Origin: Clostridium sp. AF27-2AA
Lineage (GTDB): Bacteria; Bacillota; Clostridia; Lachnospirales; Lachnospiraceae
Assembly: GCF_003478505.1 (NCBI RefSeq)
Contig: NZ_QUFI01000043.1
Location: 1-22,331, forward strand
DNA: 22,331 nucleotides
Direction: 5' to 3'
Shown here: one piece after another, positions 14,687-22,104 of the stretch
Position numbering within the stretch: position 1 is the stretch's first letter
Layout of the letters: the number at the start of each line of letters is the position of its first letter
Notes under the pieces: model-generated
What the model saw: only the letters and a program-made list of their open reading frames with translations
Database searches by the model: none
What the model was told of the DNA's origin: nothing
Translations under genes and position numbers: made by a program

Positions 14687-16111
14687 TTATTTTTCGCTTT
14701 TCTTCTCCATTCCTTCGTAGGTAACAATGCCCTTGCTGTCGGTGCAGTAATAACGATCATCGGCATCTTTCGCATTCTTCTTATTTTTCTGGATCTTACC
14801 GGAAGTGTTGACCAGGTATGTCTCACCATCCCACTCCACTTTCTTCAGCTTCTCATCCTTATCAGCTTCCAGGCGTTTGCCCTTCTCATAGATCGCGCCG
14901 TCCTCAATGCCATTATAGCCCTGTCCGCGCTCATCACCGCTCTTGCGGAAGTTGTAGGTGTAACGCTCACCATCAATATCAAGAGTCGTCATTCCGGTCT
15001 TCATAGCGCCTGCCTTGGAGTTTCCTCCAAAGTAATAAACCTCCTCGATATCGCCATCCTCAGGCAGATCATTCTCGCTCTCGATTTCCGTGTAGGACAG
15101 AATATCCTTATCTGATACCTCCAGCTTGTAAAGACCTTCCAGCATCTTGCCGTATTCATCAAATGCATAGTAATAACCATTGATCTTCTTAATACGGCTC
15201 TTTACTACATCTCCATCCTTCTCCGCATAATACCAGCGCTCGTCACCGTCAGAGTATCCTTCCGGATCCGTCTCCTCACCCGGCACGGTCTTGAACCAGC
15301 CTACGGACATCCAGCTGTCCTGGATCGGGCTGTAGAAGCTCGGAGTTGCAACAGAAGCATTGCTGGAGGTTGCATACCAGCTGAAGCGTGCATTTCCGTA
15401 TTCCTCAAAGTAATACTTGCGTCCGTTGATGGTCTTTTTCGTATCTGCCGCTTTCTTGCCGTTGGCATTGAAATAGAACCAGTACCAATCCTGGAACTCA
15501 TCGTTCGTCTGGTCGTCATCCACCGCGTCCAGACGTTCCCACTGATGGCTTCTCATGGCACCATCGTCCGGTCCTCCCAGATAATACAGGCCGGTCTGCC
15601 ATGCGTCATCGCCGGTCTGACGCTCACCCTGTTCATCGATCCAGCCGTAGAGCATCTTTCCTTCCTCATCAAACGCATACTTTTTCGTTGCACCGTCTGC
15701 ACGGACAATGGTCTTAAAATTCACTCTTCCGGAATCCTTCGCTTTGTAAGCTTTTCCGTCAGCGCCGAAATAATACCATACGGTATCAGACTCATCGTCA
15801 TCCTGCGGATCATCGTTTTCCAGCTCTCTCCACTGGCTGCGCACCATGACACCACTTTCATTGACATAATAGTAATTGTCATTGTCCTCTACCAGCTGGC
15901 TGACTGCCATCTCTCCGTCTTCATCCAGCCAGAACCAGTCATTGCCGGATTTTTTCCAGGAAGAGGTAACCGTATCCCCGTTTTTGTCATAATAGTGCCA
16001 GGTTCCGTCTTCCTGCTGCCAGCCAGTGGCCGCGAAGGCCATCATAGAACTTCCAATCGTCAGCGCTGCTGCCGCGCACGGTATCAATAAAGTTCTGGTA
16101 TGTTTTTTCAT
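14687..16111 (-). CDS. Secreted cell-wall-binding (choline-binding type) repeat protein
   Basis: This 474-residue exported protein consists almost entirely of aromatic cell-wall-binding repeats. A signal peptide covers residues 1-27 (KKHTRT, hydrophobic core, cleavage after AFA). About eleven repeat units follow, such as GWQQEDGTWHYYDKNGD, KKSGNDWFWLDEDGEM and KKINGYYYAFDEYGKML, with acidic Asp/Glu-rich insertions between them. No catalytic domain, sortase motif or membrane anchor was recognised. It probably coats or cross-links the cell surface by binding teichoic acid or polysaccharide, which is inference. The open frame extends to 16372, but the ATG at 16111 is preferred because of AAGGAG just upstream and the signal peptide. 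Its promoter is MerR-type (16153-16183). The C-terminus of the giant surface protein uses the same repeat type, so the two may bind the same wall polymer. Confidence 0.9.
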   Translation of the reverse strand: MKKHTRTLLIPCAAAALTIGSSMMAFAATGWQQEDGTWHYYDKNGDTVTSSWKKSGNDWFWLDEDGEMAVSQLVEDNDNYYYVNESGVMVRSQWRELENDDPQDDDESDTVWYYFGADGKAYKAKDSGRVNFKTIVRADGATKKYAFDEEGKMLYGWIDEQGERQTGDDAWQTGLYYLGGPDDGAMRSHQWERLDAVDDDQTNDEFQDWYWFYFNANGKKAADTKKTINGRKYYFEEYGNARFSWYATSSNASVATPSFYSPIQDSWMSVGWFKTVPGEETDPEGYSDGDERWYYAEKDGDVVKSRIKKINGYYYAFDEYGKMLEGLYKLEVSDKDILSYTEIESENDLPEDGDIEEVYYFGGNSKAGAMKTGMTTLDIDGERYTYNFRKSGDERGQGYNGIEDGAIYEKGKRLEADKDEKLKKVEWDGETYLVNTSGKIQKNKKNAKDADDRYYCTDSKGIVTYEGMEKKSEK

Positions 16112-16152
16112 AGTAAATTCTCCTTTCAGGTGTCTTTGTTTCTGACATCCCG

Positions 16153-16183
16153 ACTCTACACCCTGGAACAGTTCCAGGGTCAA
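16153..16183 (-). promoter_or_regulatory. MerR-type promoter (19-base spacer) of the cell-wall repeat gene
   Basis: On the minus strand TTGACC (16178-16183) and TAGAGT (16153-16158) are separated by 19 bases. The spacer holds a perfect palindrome (16160-16180; arms ACCCTGGAAC and GTTCCAGGGT, central base A). An over-long spacer with a centred dyad is the hallmark of promoters activated by MerR-family DNA distortion. The start codon is about 42 bases downstream. Confidence 0.75.
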
Positions 16184-16238
16184 GCGAAGTAATGGAACCG
16201 TAATAAACCGTAATTTTTTAGAAAAGACTGTAATGTTG

Positions 16239-16267
16239 TTGACTATTTTCTTAGCAAACTCTATACT
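16239..16267 (+). promoter_or_regulatory. Promoter of the DUF5684 gene
   Basis: TTGACT (16239-16244) and TATACT (16262-16267) are 17 bases apart, a strong sigma-A promoter about 35 bases before the start codon. It is divergent from the MerR-type promoter. Confidence 0.8.
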
Positions 16268-16301
16268 GGATGTATACAAAAGGGAAAGGAAGGTAATTAC
16301 T

Positions 16302-16733
16302 ATGGATTCTTTTACAGCATTGCTCCTTGCAAGTCTTGGAACCATCTTCATTCTTGTAATTGGATGGTACATTCTGCAGGTTGTCGCTTACTGGAAGATT
16401 TTTGAGAAGGCAGGCGAACCTGGCTGGAAGGCAATTGTTCCATTCTACAACACCTACACGCAGTACAAGTTCACCTGGAACACCAGAGCATTCTGGATTG
16501 TCCTGATTGGCGGCATTGTAGGTGGAATCCTGCAGGAAGCAACCGAAGGCATTCCTTCACTGCTTGGAACTTTGATCGTATTGATCGTTGCCATCTTTAA
16601 CATCATTTCTTTAAATAAGCTGGCAAAAGCATTCGGACATGGCGTTGGTTTTACCATTGGCCTGTTCTTCTTAAATCCGATCTTCATGCTGATCCTTGGA
16701 TTCAGCGGTGATGAATATATCGGACCGCAGTAG
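16302..16733 (+). CDS. DUF5684-type small membrane protein
   Basis: This 143-residue integral membrane protein has about four hydrophobic segments (near residues 6-30, 63-80, 84-103 and 114-136). Between the first two it carries the characteristic KIFEKAGEPGWKAIVPFYN motif seen in the DUF5684 family. Function is unknown; relatives are often near envelope or secretion genes. The open frame starts at 16233, but that start would lie upstream of the -10 at 16262-16267. The ATG at 16302 follows AAGGAAGG and gives a clean first membrane helix. It is divergent from the secreted cell-wall repeat gene (191-base shared intergenic region) and convergent with the KDG kinase operon. A link to the cell envelope is a guess from context. 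Confidence 0.82.
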   Translation: MDSFTALLLASLGTIFILVIGWYILQVVAYWKIFEKAGEPGWKAIVPFYNTYTQYKFTWNTRAFWIVLIGGIVGGILQEATEGIPSLLGTLIVLIVAIFNIISLNKLAKAFGHGVGFTIGLFFLNPIFMLILGFSGDEYIGPQ

Positions 16734-16790
16734 CTGACATTTAACAGAATCGGCGGATGCGCCACCGCACCTCCCCGACAGGCAGAGAAT

Positions 16791-16835
16791 AAAAAGAACC
16801 TGGAAAGCGAATCAAACGTTTTCCAGGTTCTTTTT
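16791..16835. terminator. Bidirectional terminator between DUF5684 and kdgK
   Basis: A 16-base perfect stem (arms at 16791-16806 and 16820-16835, core AGAACCTGGAAA) with a 13-base loop. A-runs and T-runs at both ends allow termination from either strand between these convergent genes. Confidence 0.92.
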
Positions 16836-16854
16836 ATGCTCTTATATTCTGTTT

Positions 16855-17886
16855 TTATCGCTGTACTCTTCCGGAGCTGTCCCCGCCGGCCAGCTTCTCC
16901 ACTTCCGCACGGGTCATCAGGTTGACATCACCCGGAATTGTATGCTTTAAGGCTGCCGCCGCGGTTCCAAATTCCAGGGCATCCTTCATCTCTTTTCCAT
17001 CCAGCAGGCCGCAGATCAGGCCAGATGTAAAGGCGTCACCGCCACCAACGCGGTCCACAATCGGCGCGATGGTATATTTTCTGGAATGATAGAATTCCTT
17101 TGTTTTTCCGTCCATGATACAGGCAGACCAGCCATTGTTAGAGGCACTGTGGCTCTCCCGCAGGGAGCTTGCGATGTAACGGAAGCCAAAACGGTCTGCC
17201 ATCTGTCCGAAAATGTTCATGTAACCGGACAGCTCCAGATTGCCGGACATGACATCACTGCCCTCCGGCTTGAAGCCCAGCACCTTCTCCGCATCCTCTT
17301 CATTGCCGATACAGATATCTACATACTGCATGAGATTGGTCATGACCTCACGGGCCTTTTCCTGGGACCAGAGCTTTTTGCGGAAGTTTAAATCCACAGA
17401 CACGGTAAGGCCATGAGCCTTTGCAGCCTTCAGTGCCTCCTCCGTAAGTTTTGCCGCGCTGTCAGAAAGAGCCGGAGTAATGCCGGTGAAATGAAACCAG
17501 TCCGCATCCGCGAAAATGGCGTCAAAATCGAACAGATCTGCCGTCGCGCAGGCAATGGAAGATCCGGCACGGTCATACACAATGTTAGACGGGCGCACTG
17601 AGGAACCCGGTTCCAGATAGTAGATGCCAAGGCGGTCTCCGCTACGGGAGATAAACTTTGTTCCTACATTATATTTGCGCATCGCCGCAACCGCGCAGTC
17701 TCCGATAGGATTGTCCGGGATTGCAGTTACAAACTCTGTATCATATCCGTAATTGGCAAGAGATACCGCCACATTGGCCTCACTTCCGCCATAATTGATA
17801 TCAAATTCATCTGCCTGTATAAATTTTTCATTGCCCGGGGTGGATAATCTGAGCATAATCTCCCCCATGGTCACAATCTTAGCCAT
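16855..17886 (-). CDS. kdgK: 2-keto-3-deoxygluconate kinase (PfkB family)
   Basis: This 343-residue PfkB-family sugar kinase phosphorylates 2-keto-3-deoxygluconate (KDG) with ATP to KDPG. It has the N-terminal substrate motif GGSEANVA (about residues 33-40), the DLNFRKKLW segment and the anion-hole/catalytic signature DRVGGGDAF near 278-286, with catalytic Asp284. The open frame begins at 17907, but the ATG at 17886 is better placed behind GGAGGA, and AKIVTMGEIMLRL is the usual family start. It is the last gene of a regulator-aldolase-kinase operon, 55 bases after the aldolase and ending at a strong terminator. The operon partner (KDPG aldolase) makes the KDG specificity convincing over other PfkB sugars such as fructose or ribose. 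Confidence 0.93.
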   Translation of the reverse strand: MAKIVTMGEIMLRLSTPGNEKFIQADEFDINYGGSEANVAVSLANYGYDTEFVTAIPDNPIGDCAVAAMRKYNVGTKFISRSGDRLGIYYLEPGSSVRPSNIVYDRAGSSIACATADLFDFDAIFADADWFHFTGITPALSDSAAKLTEEALKAAKAHGLTVSVDLNFRKKLWSQEKAREVMTNLMQYVDICIGNEEDAEKVLGFKPEGSDVMSGNLELSGYMNIFGQMADRFGFRYIASSLRESHSASNNGWSACIMDGKTKEFYHSRKYTIAPIVDRVGGGDAFTSGLICGLLDGKEMKDALEFGTAAAALKHTIPGDVNLMTRAEVEKLAGGDSSGRVQR

Positions 17887-17941
17887 ATCTTTCTCCTCCG
17901 ACTTCATCCGGTTATTTACTGCCCTGCAGTTCAGAAAATCC

Positions 17942-18592
17942 CTACTTACGGGCCGCCTTTACAGCCTCTGCAAACTCCTTCGCCTTGGCGGTTACCGCAG
18001 CGAAATCTCCGGTCTTGGCACCCTTTGTCAGGCTACTTCCGGTTCCAACAGCATAGGCTCCGGCTTTGATCCACTTGTCTACGTTGTCCACATCCACACC
18101 GCCAGATGGCATGAATTCTCCCTGGGGAAGCGGTCCCTTAAAGGAACTGATAGCCGCCGGTCCCAGAATATTGCCCGGGAATAATTTGATCACGTCACAG
18201 CCTGCTTCCAGCGCGGTGATGGCTTCGGTAGGAGTCATGACACCCGGAAGCATCGGCACCCGGTAGCGGTTGCACAGCTTAATGGTGTCCAGATTCAGTC
18301 CCGGACTCACCACATAATTCGCGCCCGCCAGAATCACCGCTCTTGCGGTTTCCGGATCCAGCACGGTTCCCGCGCCAATGACAATGCGGTCATCTTTCCG
18401 GTATTTTGCTGCCATGGCAGAGATAAACTCCACCGGATTGCCCTCATCCATGGTCATAGTGATCTCAATAAAATGAATGCCTCCCGCGATGACCGCCTCA
18501 ACAATTTTCTCTCCCTGTTCCGGGTTTTTCGCGCGAATCACTGCAATGAGACATTCTTCTCTCATTCTGGATAAAACCTGTTCTTTCCGCAT
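17942..18592 (-). CDS. eda: 2-dehydro-3-deoxy-phosphogluconate (KDPG/KHG) aldolase
   Basis: This 216-residue class I aldolase splits KDPG to pyruvate and glyceraldehyde-3-phosphate. The TIM barrel shows the expected active site: Arg20 in VIRAK, Glu43 in FIEITMT, GAGTV near 73-77, the Schiff-base Lys136 in DVIKLFPG, and the phosphate-binding PSGGV near 162-166. Length is typical. An AGGAGGT ribosome binding site precedes the ATG. It lies between the IclR-type regulator (33-base gap) and KDG kinase. Together the two enzymes form the lower hexuronate/pectin branch. The upper enzymes (isomerase, oxidoreductases, dehydratases) are not in the window. Confidence 0.95.
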   Translation of the reverse strand: MRKEQVLSRMREECLIAVIRAKNPEQGEKIVEAVIAGGIHFIEITMTMDEGNPVEFISAMAAKYRKDDRIVIGAGTVLDPETARAVILAGANYVVSPGLNLDTIKLCNRYRVPMLPGVMTPTEAITALEAGCDVIKLFPGNILGPAAISSFKGPLPQGEFMPSGGVDVDNVDKWIKAGAYAVGTGSSLTKGAKTGDFAAVTAKAKEFAEAVKAARK

Positions 18593-18625
18593 GTCACTCT
18601 TACCTCCTTCTCCTGAACGATTGTG

Positions 18626-19381
18626 CTACCGGATATACCCCAGCATTTCCGAAAGCTGTCTTGCTTTTTTTAATACAACCTGCCCCAGTTCTTCATAATT
18701 GACGGCATCCCGGTACAATGTTGAAACACTGACTGCTCCCACCAGTCCGCCATCTGCCCCAAATACCGGTGCACCCACGCACTCTGCATGCTCCTCCATC
18801 TCACGGGCATCCAGCGCGTAGCCCTGCTCCCGCACCTGCTCCAGCTCCTCCATAAGGCGGTCCGGATCGGTGATGGTACGCTCTGTGCGCTTCACAAAAT
18901 CCATACGCTTTAAAAGCGGCTGCAGAATCTCCGGCTCACTGTAAGCCAGAATGGCCTTGCCGAGCGACGTGCAGTGCATGGGGATGCGGCTTCCCACCGT
19001 TGCCGTGGTGATGATCGGGTTTTCCGGTTCAAACTTGCAGATATAAACGACCTCACTGTCCGACCGTACCCCGAAAAACACGGTCTTTCCAATTTCATGG
19101 GCAAACTTTTTTAACTCCGGCTCCATGACATTCATAATATTTAAATTGTTGGTATAGTTGATGCCAATGCGATATGCGGTAAGCCCGATGGTGTAGCGCT
19201 TTTTCTGTCCCCAGCTGATCTGCACCATACCAAGTGCCTCCAGTGTGGTAACAATATCATAGGCACTGGTCTTTGGCAGCTCCAGGCGGTCGCAAAGCTC
19301 ATCAAGCGATGCTCCCTCCGGTTTCTGGGAGATCAGCTCCAGAATCTCTATGGTCCGCTGGGTTGTACGATTTAATTTCAT
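18626..19381 (-). CDS. IclR family transcriptional regulator (KdgR-like)
   Basis: This 251-residue regulator has an N-terminal winged helix (about residues 5-65; RTTQRTIEILELISQKPEGA, ELPKTSAYDIVTTLEALG). An IclR effector-binding domain follows (about 75-250; GKTVFFGVRSDSEVVYI, IPMHCTSLGKAILAY, ECVGAPVFG). As the first gene of the KDPG aldolase-KDG kinase operon it is most likely the local KDG-responsive repressor, but effector identity is inferred. The open frame continues upstream. The ATG at 19381 gives the standard family N-terminus with a moderate AGAAAGG site. An alternative ATG at 19411 has AAGG at closer spacing and would add ten basic residues. Two inverted repeats around the promoter (19426-19441 and 19498-19511) are candidate operators for autoregulation. 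Confidence 0.9.
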   Translation of the reverse strand: MKLNRTTQRTIEILELISQKPEGASLDELCDRLELPKTSAYDIVTTLEALGMVQISWGQKKRYTIGLTAYRIGINYTNNLNIMNVMEPELKKFAHEIGKTVFFGVRSDSEVVYICKFEPENPIITTATVGSRIPMHCTSLGKAILAYSEPEILQPLLKRMDFVKRTERTITDPDRLMEELEQVREQGYALDAREMEEHAECVGAPVFGADGGLVGAVSVSTLYRDAVNYEELGQVVLKKARQLSEMLGYIR

Positions 19382-19425
19382 GCGTCTGTCCACACCTTTC
19401 TGCCGCTTCATAGTCTGCCTTATTG

Positions 19426-19441
19426 TGCGGATAGTTCCGCA
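19426..19441. promoter_or_regulatory. Candidate operator TGCGGA-N4-TCCGCA
   Basis: A perfect 6-4-6 inverted repeat lies about 15-30 bases downstream of the predicted transcription start of the kdg operon and before the regulator's ATG. The position suits repression. Dyads of this size and composition are common for IclR-family proteins. Confidence 0.5.
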
Positions 19442-19463
19442 GTTTCCTCTTACATATAGCATC

Positions 19464-19492
19464 ATTTTACTGAATATACAAAAATTAGTCAA
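19464..19492 (-). promoter_or_regulatory. Promoter of the kdg operon
   Basis: TTGACT (19487-19492) and TAAAAT (19464-19469) on the minus strand are 17 bases apart, upstream of the IclR-type regulator. Confidence 0.75.
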
Positions 19493-19497
19493 GGTAT

Positions 19498-19511
19498 TGA
19501 CAGAATTGTCA
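19498..19511. promoter_or_regulatory. Inverted repeat TGACA-N4-TGTCA upstream of the kdg promoter
   Basis: A perfect 5-4-5 dyad lies six bases upstream of the -35, a position suited to an activator or a second repressor site. No T-run follows, so it is not a good terminator for the DUF554 gene, for which none was found. Confidence 0.4.
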
Positions 19512-19541
19512 CATGCTTTACGCTTTCATTTAACTGATTCT

Positions 19542-20273
19542 TTAACTGACCAGTGGAAGAATAAAAGTGCTCCAGCTCCAGCTCACCGGAAATACCAATA
19601 CCATAGCCGGAATCATGTCAGCAGTAGGAAATATTTTTACCTGCATCATGCGGAAAGCCGTAGCCAGCATAATAAATCCGCCCGCTGCCTTGAAATCATC
19701 GATCATCTCCGGTGTAGTCAGCGGATAGAGCAATCCTGCACACAAAAACAATGCCAGGAAAATAACCACCTGCGGAATTGCGATCAGAGATACCACACCG
19801 CCCAGCATGCAGGCAAAAATCATAGCTGTAAACAGATCCAGCACAGACTTTGCAATCAGGATACTGTTATCACCAGTCATTCCCGATACAATGGAGCCGT
19901 AAATTCCTGTACCGCTTGCGCAAAACAGCACAATCACAGTGACAAGAGTTGTCATAAACTCTTCTTCTGAAATGGAAGTATCTTTCTGCTTCACAATTTT
20001 TGAGGCCACCCGCTGCATCAATCCTGCCCCACGCTGAATCCGGTCCCCGAGATGGATGGCCAGACCGATTGCAGTTCCGATCACAATGGAAAAAATAACA
20101 GCCGGCATATTCTTCATCAGCATAACAGAGCTGATTCCCATGCCCATGGCACAGACACCAAAGATCATATTCAGTTTTTCCTTAAAATCCAGATCCAGCC
20201 GATTCTTCACCGTCAGGCCGATGAGTCCGCCGATCACAACAGACAACGCATTGATTAAAACTCCGATTGGCAT
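19542..20273 (-). CDS. DUF554 family membrane protein
   Basis: This 243-residue polytopic membrane protein has about seven hydrophobic segments and matches the DUF554 (YdfK-like) family. Its N-terminus (PIGVLINALSVVIGGLIGL) is characteristic, as are FCASGTGIYGSIVSGMTGD in the middle and the LPLTTPE-like LLYPLTTPEMID segment near the C-terminal third. Function is unknown; transport has been suggested for the family. A short cytoplasmic hydrophilic stretch lies near residues 85-105. The ATG lies two bases after the MarR stop codon behind a GGAAAGG site, so translation is probably coupled. It is therefore likely to be the regulated target of that MarR protein. Confidence 0.9.
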   Translation of the reverse strand: MPIGVLINALSVVIGGLIGLTVKNRLDLDFKEKLNMIFGVCAMGMGISSVMLMKNMPAVIFSIVIGTAIGLAIHLGDRIQRGAGLMQRVASKIVKQKDTSISEEEFMTTLVTVIVLFCASGTGIYGSIVSGMTGDNSILIAKSVLDLFTAMIFACMLGGVVSLIAIPQVVIFLALFLCAGLLYPLTTPEMIDDFKAAGGFIMLATAFRMMQVKIFPTADMIPAMVLVFPVSWSWSTFILPLVS

Positions 20274-20275
20274 AC

Positions 20276-20731
20276 CTAACCTTCCCTTTCCTCTTCCAGT
20301 TTTTCATTCTGTTCCGGTTTCATCAGATTTTCATAGATTTTCCGGCACGTTTTCATGAACGCATCATATTCCTCCGAAGAAATTCCGCTAACGCCCTGAG
20401 CTTCAATGCGGGAAAACGCAGTTTTCACCAGATCCCGGCTAGACTTCCCCTGCTCTGTCAGAAATACATGCAGCGTCCGTCGGTTTCCATTCAGCATACG
20501 CCTCTCAATCAGGCCCTTCTTCTCCATACGGTTTAGAATTGAGGTCAGTGATCCGGCCTCCAGAAAACAACCCTTCGCAATCTCTTTCTGGCTGCTTCCA
20601 TCATGATCAGTCAGGTAATCCAGCACCTTCGGCTGACCAATAGTAAGCCCGGTGTTCTTTAACCGATCCAGGAGCTGGCGCTGAACCAGCATCTGATTTG
20701 CCATGAGCAAATAATGTAATGACTCCTTCAT
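20276..20731 (-). CDS. MarR family transcriptional regulator
   Basis: This 151-residue winged-helix regulator has a dimerisation helix at the N-terminus and the DNA-binding core SQKEIAKGCFLEAGSLTSIL. The wing MEKKGLIERRMLNGNRRTLHVFLTEQGK is split around the conserved Asp/Asn-Arg turn. MarR proteins usually repress their own operon and release DNA on binding phenolic or lipophilic ligands or on oxidation. A Cys in the recognition region (GCFLEAG) is notable, but redox sensing is not shown. The frame could start at a TTG at 20743, but the ATG at 20731 sits behind TTGGAG at proper spacing. It is tightly followed by the DUF554 gene, and its promoter carries an inverted repeat (20764-20798). Confidence 0.92.
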   Translation of the reverse strand: MKESLHYLLMANQMLVQRQLLDRLKNTGLTIGQPKVLDYLTDHDGSSQKEIAKGCFLEAGSLTSILNRMEKKGLIERRMLNGNRRTLHVFLTEQGKSSRDLVKTAFSRIEAQGVSGISSEEYDAFMKTCRKIYENLMKPEQNEKLEEEREG

Positions 20732-20763
20732 GCTATTCTCCAATCTTTATTTTTTGCATTCAA

Positions 20764-20798
20764 ACAGTTAGTATTGTAATCTTTTGATTTGTAACTGT
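20764..20798. promoter_or_regulatory. Candidate MarR operator over its own promoter
   Basis: ACAGTTA (20764-20770) and TAACTGT (20792-20798) form a perfect dyad with a 21-base centre, spanning the -10 through the -35. An inner AATC...GATT dyad sits between them. The position implies autorepression. Confidence 0.45.
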
Positions 20799-20801
20799 CA
20801 A
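20773..20801 (-). promoter_or_regulatory. Promoter of marR-DUF554 operon
   Basis: A consensus TTGACA (20796-20801) and TACAAT (20773-20778) on the minus strand with a 17-base spacer, about 40 bases before the MarR ATG. Confidence 0.82.
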
Positions 20802-20849
20802 TATTTTTTCGCGCTGCCGCATCTCGCACTTTCTAATGTTGTGAATCGC

Positions 20850-20891
20850 AAAAGAGCACAGGAAATTCACCATTCCAATCTGCGCTCTTTT
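20850..20891. terminator. Terminator-like hairpin
   Basis: AAAAGAGC (20850-20857) pairs with GCTCTTTT (20884-20891), with CAG/CTG extending the stem inward after one mismatch. T-runs occur on both strands. On the minus strand it lies downstream of the dehydrogenase remnant and may be its original terminator. Confidence 0.6.
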
Positions 20892-20967
20892 TTATCCGGT
20901 GATTTTGTTTACTTCCATATAAAGCCTGATACACCCTCAAAAACTTCTCATCCCTCTCCTTTGTTGC

Positions 20968-21116
20968 TTCTTTTGAATCACACAGATCTTTCATCAGATA
21001 GCTGCTGATATGGGTGAAGGTGTCCAGACCGCCAAATCTGCTACTTCCAACGGACCAAGACAAGCGTAGCGGAATCCAAGTCCATATTTCATGACATTCA
21101 CAGGTTTTGAAGCATT
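20968..21116 (-). pseudogene. Frameshifted remnant of 3-hydroxyacyl-CoA dehydrogenase (C-terminal domain)
   Basis: Two minus-strand frames together read as one conserved stretch. NVMKYGLGFRYACLGPLEVADL ends near 21033 in one frame. GGLDTFTHISSYLMKDLCDSKE continues from the same point in another. Inserting a single G at about 21033 restores the family sequence GPLEVADLGGLDTF, typical of the C-terminal domain of NAD-dependent 3-hydroxyacyl-CoA dehydrogenases and relatives. The NAD-binding N-terminal domain is missing and the remaining 3' sequence is not recognisable. This is a decayed gene in the otherwise gene-free gap between marR and the epimerase gene. Domain identity is from memory of the family. 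Confidence 0.65.
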
Positions 21117-21182
21117 CCATGGAAATGGTATAGGACAATGCACCAAGCAGACGGTCTGCCTTTTCTTTTTTCCGTGATCCGC

Positions 21183-21188
21183 TATAAT
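21183..21188 (+). promoter_or_regulatory. -10 element of the epimerase gene
   Basis: A perfect TATAAT lies 31 bases before the ATG. No convincing -35 is present at 17 bases (T-rich CTTTTC), so the promoter may be weak or factor-assisted. Confidence 0.5.
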
Positions 21189-21219
21189 AGAATTATCATG
21201 ATACAGGGGGAAACTTACT

Positions 21220-22104
21220 ATGATCGTAACCTTAAAAAACCACACAATGACAGCGCGGATTGATTCCATCGGCGCACAGCTTATATCTCTGAAAAGCAAA
21301 TCCGGCACAGAATATATCTGGCAGCGGGATCCTGCCCACTGGAAAAGCAGCTCTCCGCTCCTGTTCCCAACCGTTGGAAACTGCCGGGACGGAAAATATA
21401 CGCTGAACGGGCAGATTTATTCCATTCCCAAGCACGGATTCTGCCGGAACGCAGACTTTGCTGTATCTGTTTTGTCCGAGCAGGAGGCTTCCTTCATCCT
21501 CACCGACTCTCCTGAAACCCGTGCCCACTATCCCTTCGCATTTCACCTGAAGCTGACTTACGCACTGACTGAGGACGGCATCCGGATTCATTACACCGTA
21601 ACCAATCCCGGCACCGGACCCATGTACTACCAGCTTGGCGCTCATCCCGGCTTCAACTGTCCTCTGCATTCCGGGGAACGATTCGAAGATTACGTTCTGG
21701 AATTTGAACAGGAAGGAACCGCCGGATATCACTCCTATGACTTAAACCGCATGGAATTCAACATGAACTCCTATACCCCGATCCTGGATCACGCAGCTGT
21801 CATCCCGCTGACCCACGAACTTTTCGCGAATGATGCCATTTTCTTTACGGATCTGCGTTCCAAAAAAGTGGCACTGAAAAATCAAGCCACCGGATACGGC
21901 GTGGAAGTCTCCTACCCGGATTTTGCCACCGTTGCCTTCTGGACCGCAGCCGCCACCAAAGCGCCGTTCTTATGTGTAGAACCCTGGAATGGATCGGCCA
22001 TCCGCTCCGATGAAGACGATAACTTTTTGAACCGGCATTTTCTTCAGAAGGTGGAAAGCGGGGAAAGCAAGGAGTATCAGATTTGGATTAAAAAAATATC
22101 ATAA
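21220..22104 (+). CDS. Aldose 1-epimerase family protein
   Basis: This 294-residue galactose-mutarotase-fold protein probably interconverts alpha and beta anomers of a sugar or sugar phosphate in the cytoplasm. The LacX-like subgroup is suggested by the SSSPLLFPTVGNCRDG segment near residues 43-58, HGFCRN near 72-77, the catalytic-type histidine in YQLGAHPGFNCP near 137-148, and PFLCVEPWNG near 248-257. It has no signal peptide, and length is normal. An AGGGGGA ribosome binding site precedes the ATG. It stands alone on the plus strand. The nearby kdg operon suggests carbohydrate use but not a specific sugar. Confidence 0.92.
   Translation: MIVTLKNHTMTARIDSIGAQLISLKSKSGTEYIWQRDPAHWKSSSPLLFPTVGNCRDGKYTLNGQIYSIPKHGFCRNADFAVSVLSEQEASFILTDSPETRAHYPFAFHLKLTYALTEDGIRIHYTVTNPGTGPMYYQLGAHPGFNCPLHSGERFEDYVLEFEQEGTAGYHSYDLNRMEFNMNSYTPILDHAAVIPLTHELFANDAIFFTDLRSKKVALKNQATGYGVEVSYPDFATVAFWTAAATKAPFLCVEPWNGSAIRSDEDDNFLNRHFLQKVESGESKEYQIWIKKIS

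Noticed and set aside
16160..16180. Perfect palindrome as a transcription terminator
   Set aside because: It has essentially no loop and no T-run, and it is centred between -35 and -10 boxes, so an operator is the better reading.
16112..16372. N-terminal extension of the cell-wall repeat protein
   Set aside because: It would place the signal peptide internally and cross both divergent promoters; the ATG at 16111 has a good ribosome binding site.
21232..21732. 166-codon minus-strand open frame
   Set aside because: Antisense to the well-supported epimerase gene.
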